The notes beneath the pieces were generated by a model. That model was not told the origin of the DNA, ran no database searches, and worked only from the letters and a program-made list of their open reading frames with translations. From Crocinitomicaceae bacterium (GTDB taxonomy: Bacteria > Bacteroidota > Bacteroidia > Flavobacteriales_D > Crocinitomicaceae): a DNA stretch of 36,740 bases. A program made the position numbers and the translations under genes. The DNA is taken from assembly GCA_023268965.1 (NCBI GenBank), contig JALRJE010000083.1, positions 1 to 36,740 of the forward strand. The letters are read 5' to 3'. Of the stretch, positions 33,523 to 36,740 are shown piece after piece (within the stretch, counting starts at the first letter, position 1; every line of letters starts with the position of its first letter).

Positions 33523-34716
33523 TTAATGCGATAGACGCTCCAAAGCAGAAATAATTACTTGGGATGCAAAATCCCAATCTTTTTGTTCCAAGTTAAGCGG
33601 AGGAGAGAGTCTAAAACTGTGCGGATGAGACAAGAACCAAAAGGTAATTAACCCTTGTTCTAAACAATAGTTCACTACCTTTTCAACCTCTGCAGTACTT
33701 GCAAGATCAAATGCAAACATAGCACCAACTCTTCTGTGCTCTCTTACCGCCGGATGTGCTGCAATTTGAGCAGCAAAAGCAGCAGCGCGCTCCTCTAATT
33801 GCACCCAGTTGATTTCGGTGCGCAACACCTCTATGGTTGCAGCAGCAGCGGCACATACCATTGGGTGCCCCCCAAAGGTGGTAATGTGCCCGAGCATGGG
33901 CGCATGCGTAAATTGGTTCAAGTGCTGCTGTGGAGCTACGAGTGCACCAATGGGCATGCCTCCACCAAGCGCCTTTCCGAGCGTGAGTATGTCTGGTATA
34001 ATACCAAACTGTTCAAATGCAAACATGCTTCCTGTGCGGCCCATACCACACTGAATTTCATCGAGTATGAGCAAGGCGCCAACTTCTGTACAGCGCGCGC
34101 GCAGCGCCTGTAAAAAGGCTGCTGAAGGCCGCCGCACACCGGCATCGCCCTGAACGGTCTCGATAATCACCCCTGCTGTTCGGGCCGTGATCTGAGCCAG
34201 TTCTGCTATTTCGTTGTGCGATAAAAAGCGAACATCTGGTAACAGCGGCCTAAATGCAATTTTCTTGATTTCATTGGCAGAAACACTCATGGCTCCGTGG
34301 GTGCTACCATGATAGCTCCCTTTGAATGCTATGAGTTCTGTCCGTCCGGTAACGCGTTTGGCCAACTTAAGGGCTGCTTCAATAGCTTCTGTGCCCGAAT
34401 TCACCACATAAACACCATCTAAGGTGGCGGGCAAAACAGATAGGAGTTCGCGGACCAATGCTTGCTGTGCATCTTGTATAAACTCACCGTAGACCATTAC
34501 ATGCAAGTGTTTTTGTAGTTGGGCTGTAAGCGCAGCCAGCACTTTAGGATGCCGGTGCCCAATATTATTAACGGCAACACCCGCTATCATATCTAGGTAA
34601 GGCTTACCGTTCTTAGCGTAAATATATGCACCCTCTGCGCGATCTACTTCAATCAAAAAAGGGAAAGGATTTGTTTGCCCCAAATGATCGATAAAAAATT
34701 GCCTTTCGTTGGTCAT
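33523..34716 (-). CDS. Class III PLP-dependent aminotransferase (ArgD/GABA-T-like)
   Basis: A 397-residue class III aminotransferase. The PLP-binding Lys248 is in TLGKALGGGMPIGA, the Asp219 that contacts the pyridine ring is in LLILDEIQCGMGRTG, NSGTEAIEAALKLAKR (106-121) binds the phosphate, and FKGSYHGSTHGAMS follows. The QGDAGV sequence replaces the more common QGEGG. Related enzymes act on acetylornithine, ornithine or 4-aminobutyrate; the substrate here cannot be read from the sequence and no arginine gene is near. It overlaps the pafA stop by four bases (ATGA). A family of similar proteins in Bacteroidota is annotated only as aspartate aminotransferase family. Confidence 0.87.
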   Translation of the reverse strand: MTNERQFFIDHLGQTNPFPFLIEVDRAEGAYIYAKNGKPYLDMIAGVAVNNIGHRHPKVLAALTAQLQKHLHVMVYGEFIQDAQQALVRELLSVLPATLDGVYVVNSGTEAIEAALKLAKRVTGRTELIAFKGSYHGSTHGAMSVSANEIKKIAFRPLLPDVRFLSHNEIAELAQITARTAGVIIETVQGDAGVRRPSAAFLQALRARCTEVGALLILDEIQCGMGRTGSMFAFEQFGIIPDILTLGKALGGGMPIGALVAPQQHLNQFTHAPMLGHITTFGGHPMVCAAAAATIEVLRTEINWVQLEERAAAFAAQIAAHPAVREHRRVGAMFAFDLASTAEVEKVVNYCLEQGLITFWFLSHPHSFRLSPPLNLEQKDWDFASQVIISALERLSH

Positions 34717-36356
34717 TTTTTGGGTTGCAAAAGCGGTAAAATAGGTTTCCCGATCATAGAGCCAGGCCGCTGAAGGTTCAATAAATGAACAAGCGTGGCT
34801 GAAATATCCGTAATTTGAATAGGCTCATACAAAGAAAGGCCCTGTGGAATACCTTTACCATACCACAACAAAGGCACATGGGTGTCATAATTAAAGGCAG
34901 AACCGTGTGAGGTTCCTTGATGTGCTTTCGGTTCATCGAGGTCTTTAGCTAAATAGCCAGGCTGCAACAAGAATATAACTTCTCCGCTTCTTTGTGCGTC
35001 ATAGCCATTGCGCAGGAGTTCACCCCAGTAGTCTGTGGTTGCAGATCCCGAACGCAATTGAGAGCGCGTGAGAACAGTCTTCACCTCAGGCCATTTGCGC
35101 AGCTCAGAAGCAGCAAATTCAGCAACTTCATCGATATCGAGATGCAACGAATCTATTTTTTTCAAATTGAGGTAAATATTTTGATTGATTTCATGCTCAA
35201 GAAGGTCTGCATTATATTTCATAATGAAATCGTCCCGGAGCACTTGCAAGCGGTCATGCATAAAGAAATAACCACCCGGCATTTTCATCTTGACTAACAT
35301 TTCTGGAACTGGAACCACCGCGTGGTCTGCAGTTAAAAAGAGAATAAAACCTTCTTTTCCGTAACGGGTCTCTAAACTCGAAAATAAACGTTGTAAATCG
35401 CGGTCTAGGCGGGCATACATATCCTCGAGCTCCCTAGAAAAAGGGCCGAATGCATGGCCTGCTATATCAGGTGTAGAGTATGAAACACACAAGAAGTCTG
35501 TAAATTGATCTTGGCCTAAATCTTCTTGTTCTAGCGCCTGAATAGCAAAATCTGTGAGCACTTCGTTAGCTTGAGGGGAAATGGTAAACAATGATGTTGC
35601 CTGAGCCCCAGCAGCAATCATAGCTGGAAAATCATAAGGAAACGTAGCTGTTGCTTTACCCGTCAGGACCACCTCATAAGGGCTCGCATCGGTCATTAAA
35701 TAAGTACTTTCTGGCAATAACAAGCGCCACGTGCGCAAATCTTTAGCTGGATCAAATTTGGCATTAAAACGCGCTACCCAACTAGGTAAGGCATCTTTGT
35801 AAAAAGTACTTGTCACAAAATCACCTGATTTGTAATCGAACCAATAACTGCCGTCAGAAAGATGCCCTCCGGGTAAAATAGCGCTGCGGTCTTTAATAGA
35901 GAGTGAAATGACTTTTGATTTTGGCGATGCCAATTTGAGCTGGTCTGTAATGGTATAAGTCAGAAGATTCATTGGGGCTGCTTGCCCACCACTTGCACTG
36001 CCAACTGTTTGGTAGCGCTCATCTGAGACGCTGGTCACCGATTTTTGTAGGTCGCGGTTATACCAGTCGTTACTGACAATGCCATGATTAGAAGGTGTTG
36101 TTCCGGTGTAAATGGAGGCGTGCCCGGGAGCGGTGTAAGTGGGTACATAATTGTATTGGGTATTGCGACAATTCGTACCCTTGGTCAACAACTTATTAAA
36201 ACCACCCGATGTATAAAGATGCGCAAAGCGATAGAGGTACTCATAGCACATTTGATCTACAACGACGCCCACAATGATTTTGGGTTCTTTATTTGTTTGC
36301 GCGAATGCACTAAACAGGTTCGAAAGCATTAGGCTGAGTAGGAGTATTTTTTTCAT
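34713..36356 (-). CDS. pafA: PafA-type alkaline phosphatase
   Basis: A 547-residue periplasmic phosphomonoesterase of the alkaline phosphatase superfamily. It has a signal peptide (ILLLSLMLSNLFSAFAQ), a metal-binding Asp in IVGVVVDQM, the nucleophile Thr75 in VPTYTAPGHASIYTG, the conserved Asn96 in SNDWY, and Lys155/Arg157 in SIKDRSA, which match the Thr, Asn, Lys and Arg of the studied PafA from Elizabethkingia. Later metal ligands appear in CVSYSTPDIAGHAFG and FLTADHA. This type is calcium- or zinc-activated and works on many monoesters; unlike PhoA it is often not phosphate-repressed. It precedes the aminotransferase gene with an ATGA overlap. Confidence 0.92.
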   Translation of the reverse strand: MKKILLLSLMLSNLFSAFAQTNKEPKIIVGVVVDQMCYEYLYRFAHLYTSGGFNKLLTKGTNCRNTQYNYVPTYTAPGHASIYTGTTPSNHGIVSNDWYNRDLQKSVTSVSDERYQTVGSASGGQAAPMNLLTYTITDQLKLASPKSKVISLSIKDRSAILPGGHLSDGSYWFDYKSGDFVTSTFYKDALPSWVARFNAKFDPAKDLRTWRLLLPESTYLMTDASPYEVVLTGKATATFPYDFPAMIAAGAQATSLFTISPQANEVLTDFAIQALEQEDLGQDQFTDFLCVSYSTPDIAGHAFGPFSRELEDMYARLDRDLQRLFSSLETRYGKEGFILFLTADHAVVPVPEMLVKMKMPGGYFFMHDRLQVLRDDFIMKYNADLLEHEINQNIYLNLKKIDSLHLDIDEVAEFAASELRKWPEVKTVLTRSQLRSGSATTDYWGELLRNGYDAQRSGEVIFLLQPGYLAKDLDEPKAHQGTSHGSAFNYDTHVPLLWYGKGIPQGLSLYEPIQITDISATLVHLLNLQRPGSMIGKPILPLLQPKK

Positions 36357-36360
36357 AAGT

Positions 36361-36392
36361 CAAAATTACGCATTCCATTTTGGCTACGACAA
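36361..36392 (-). promoter_or_regulatory. pafA promoter, element four bases before ATG
   Basis: On the minus strand TTG is followed after 21 bases by TAATTTTG, then ACTT and the pafA ATG. The predicted leader is one or two bases at most. It is back to back with the promoter of the divergent gene. Confidence 0.5.
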
Positions 36393-36408
36393 GCAACTTT
36401 CTGATGAA

Positions 36409-36437
36409 TTTGACGTCTTAAACAAAATTTAACTTTG
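36409..36437 (+). promoter_or_regulatory. Promoter of the gene at 36441, element three bases before ATG
   Basis: TTTG (36409-36412) is followed after 17 bases by TAACTTTG, then TTT and ATG. Both promoter elements match, and the spacing to ATG is the same as for coaX and the DUF6427 gene, predicting a leaderless message. Confidence 0.6.
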
Positions 36438-36440
36438 TTT

Positions 36441-36740
36441 ATGAAACACTTTTTACCCATTCTTTTCCTCGCACTAAGTTTAATACAATCCAAACATGCG
36501 AGTGCGCAATTTGTTGTCAATGTTGTTACCCAAGATTGCAGCGGGCCGTCAGTTTGTGATGGTTATGCCCTCATTGACTCCTCAAACACGATGAATTTTA
36601 CGTCTGTTCTATGGTATATGAACGGCACGCTTCTTCAAAATGGAGGCAATGCCATTTTTAATCTATGCCCAGGTAACTATACGGTAAGTGCAACAGGTTC
36701 TGGTGTAACACTTACCTCTCCTTTTACCATCGGCACTGGT
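36441..36740 (+). CDS. Secreted repeat protein, N-terminal part (cut by window edge)
   Basis: An open frame of 100 codons running out of the window, so the product is longer. It has a clear signal peptide (FLPILFLALSLIQSKHASAQ), then a region that resembles one SprB-type repeat: CSGPSVCDGYALIDSSN, then LWYMNGTLLQN, and NLCPGNYTVSATG. The order of a Cys-rich start, a W.NG core and an NLCPGNYTV end is typical of the repeats of SprB and related T9SS-exported surface proteins. If this holds, the full gene is long and probably ends in a T9SS sorting domain. It has a good promoter and no Shine-Dalgarno sequence. Confidence 0.75.
   Translation, partial: MKHFLPILFLALSLIQSKHASAQFVVNVVTQDCSGPSVCDGYALIDSSNTMNFTSVLWYMNGTLLQNGGNAIFNLCPGNYTVSATGSGVTLTSPFTIGTG

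Noticed and set aside
1-36740. CRISPR arrays, insertion sequences, prophage, toxin-antitoxin or defence genes
   Set aside because: No spaced direct repeats, transposase or integrase motifs, terminal inverted repeats or phage genes were seen; the gene set is core metabolism and envelope.

Overview
The window looks like a stretch of core chromosome from a member of the Bacteroidota, most likely Flavobacteriales or a close relative. Supporting signs are the gliding genes gldF and gldG, a secreted PKD-repeat protein ending in a type B type IX secretion (T9SS) sorting domain, the Bacteroidota -7 promoter element TANNTTTG in front of many genes, almost no Shine-Dalgarno sequences, a TraR/DksA protein with degenerate zinc cysteines, a long LspA, and a PafA-type alkaline phosphatase. 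No mobile element, CRISPR array, prophage or defence gene is visible. Coding density is very high: no gap between genes exceeds about 215 bases, and many neighbours overlap by 1 to 20 bases.

Layout. 1-1610 (+): end of tsf, terminator, then pyrH-frr. 1607-7081 (-): phoH-purC-panB followed by a binding-protein-dependent ABC importer of the FecCD/BtuCD type (lipoprotein, permease, ATPase), tightly packed. 7173-8621 (+): SAM hydrolase/adenosyltransferase, a small ABM-fold monooxygenase and a cold shock protein. 8664-12248 (+): gldF, gldG and a DUF4340-like partner. 12287-16027 (+): the giant PKD protein. 16078-16150 (-): tRNA-Phe. 16241-21583 (+): coaX, an outer-membrane protein, lptC, a small membrane protein and a DUF5686 protein. 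21580-22608 (-): traR-like gene and lspA. 22769-29653 (+): DUF6427 membrane protein, purQ-purD, CNNM/CorC transporter, HAD phosphatase, ruvB-queG. 29721-31978 (+): kynurenine 3-monooxygenase and a secreted protein. 31987-36356 (-): two units, pafA-aminotransferase and metF-secreted protein. 36441 to the end (+): start of a secreted repeat protein cut by the window edge.

Most genes are housekeeping: purine synthesis (purC, purQ, purD), pantothenate/CoA (panB, coaX), one-carbon metabolism (metF), SAM turnover, queuosine (queG), translation (tsf, frr, tRNA-Phe) and envelope biogenesis (lptC, lspA, gldFG, T9SS cargo).

I did not find a convincing new multi-gene system. The most interesting signals are regulatory. 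Three genes (coaX, the DUF6427 gene and the gene at 36441) have TANNTTTG exactly three bases before ATG, with pafA at four, which predicts leaderless transcripts. A 12-base element, CTTGTGTAAAAC, is shared by the tRNA-Phe and traR promoters with a near copy before the cold shock gene. Two convergent gene pairs share their stop codons. The third gene of the gldFG unit and several secreted proteins of unknown function are also worth attention.
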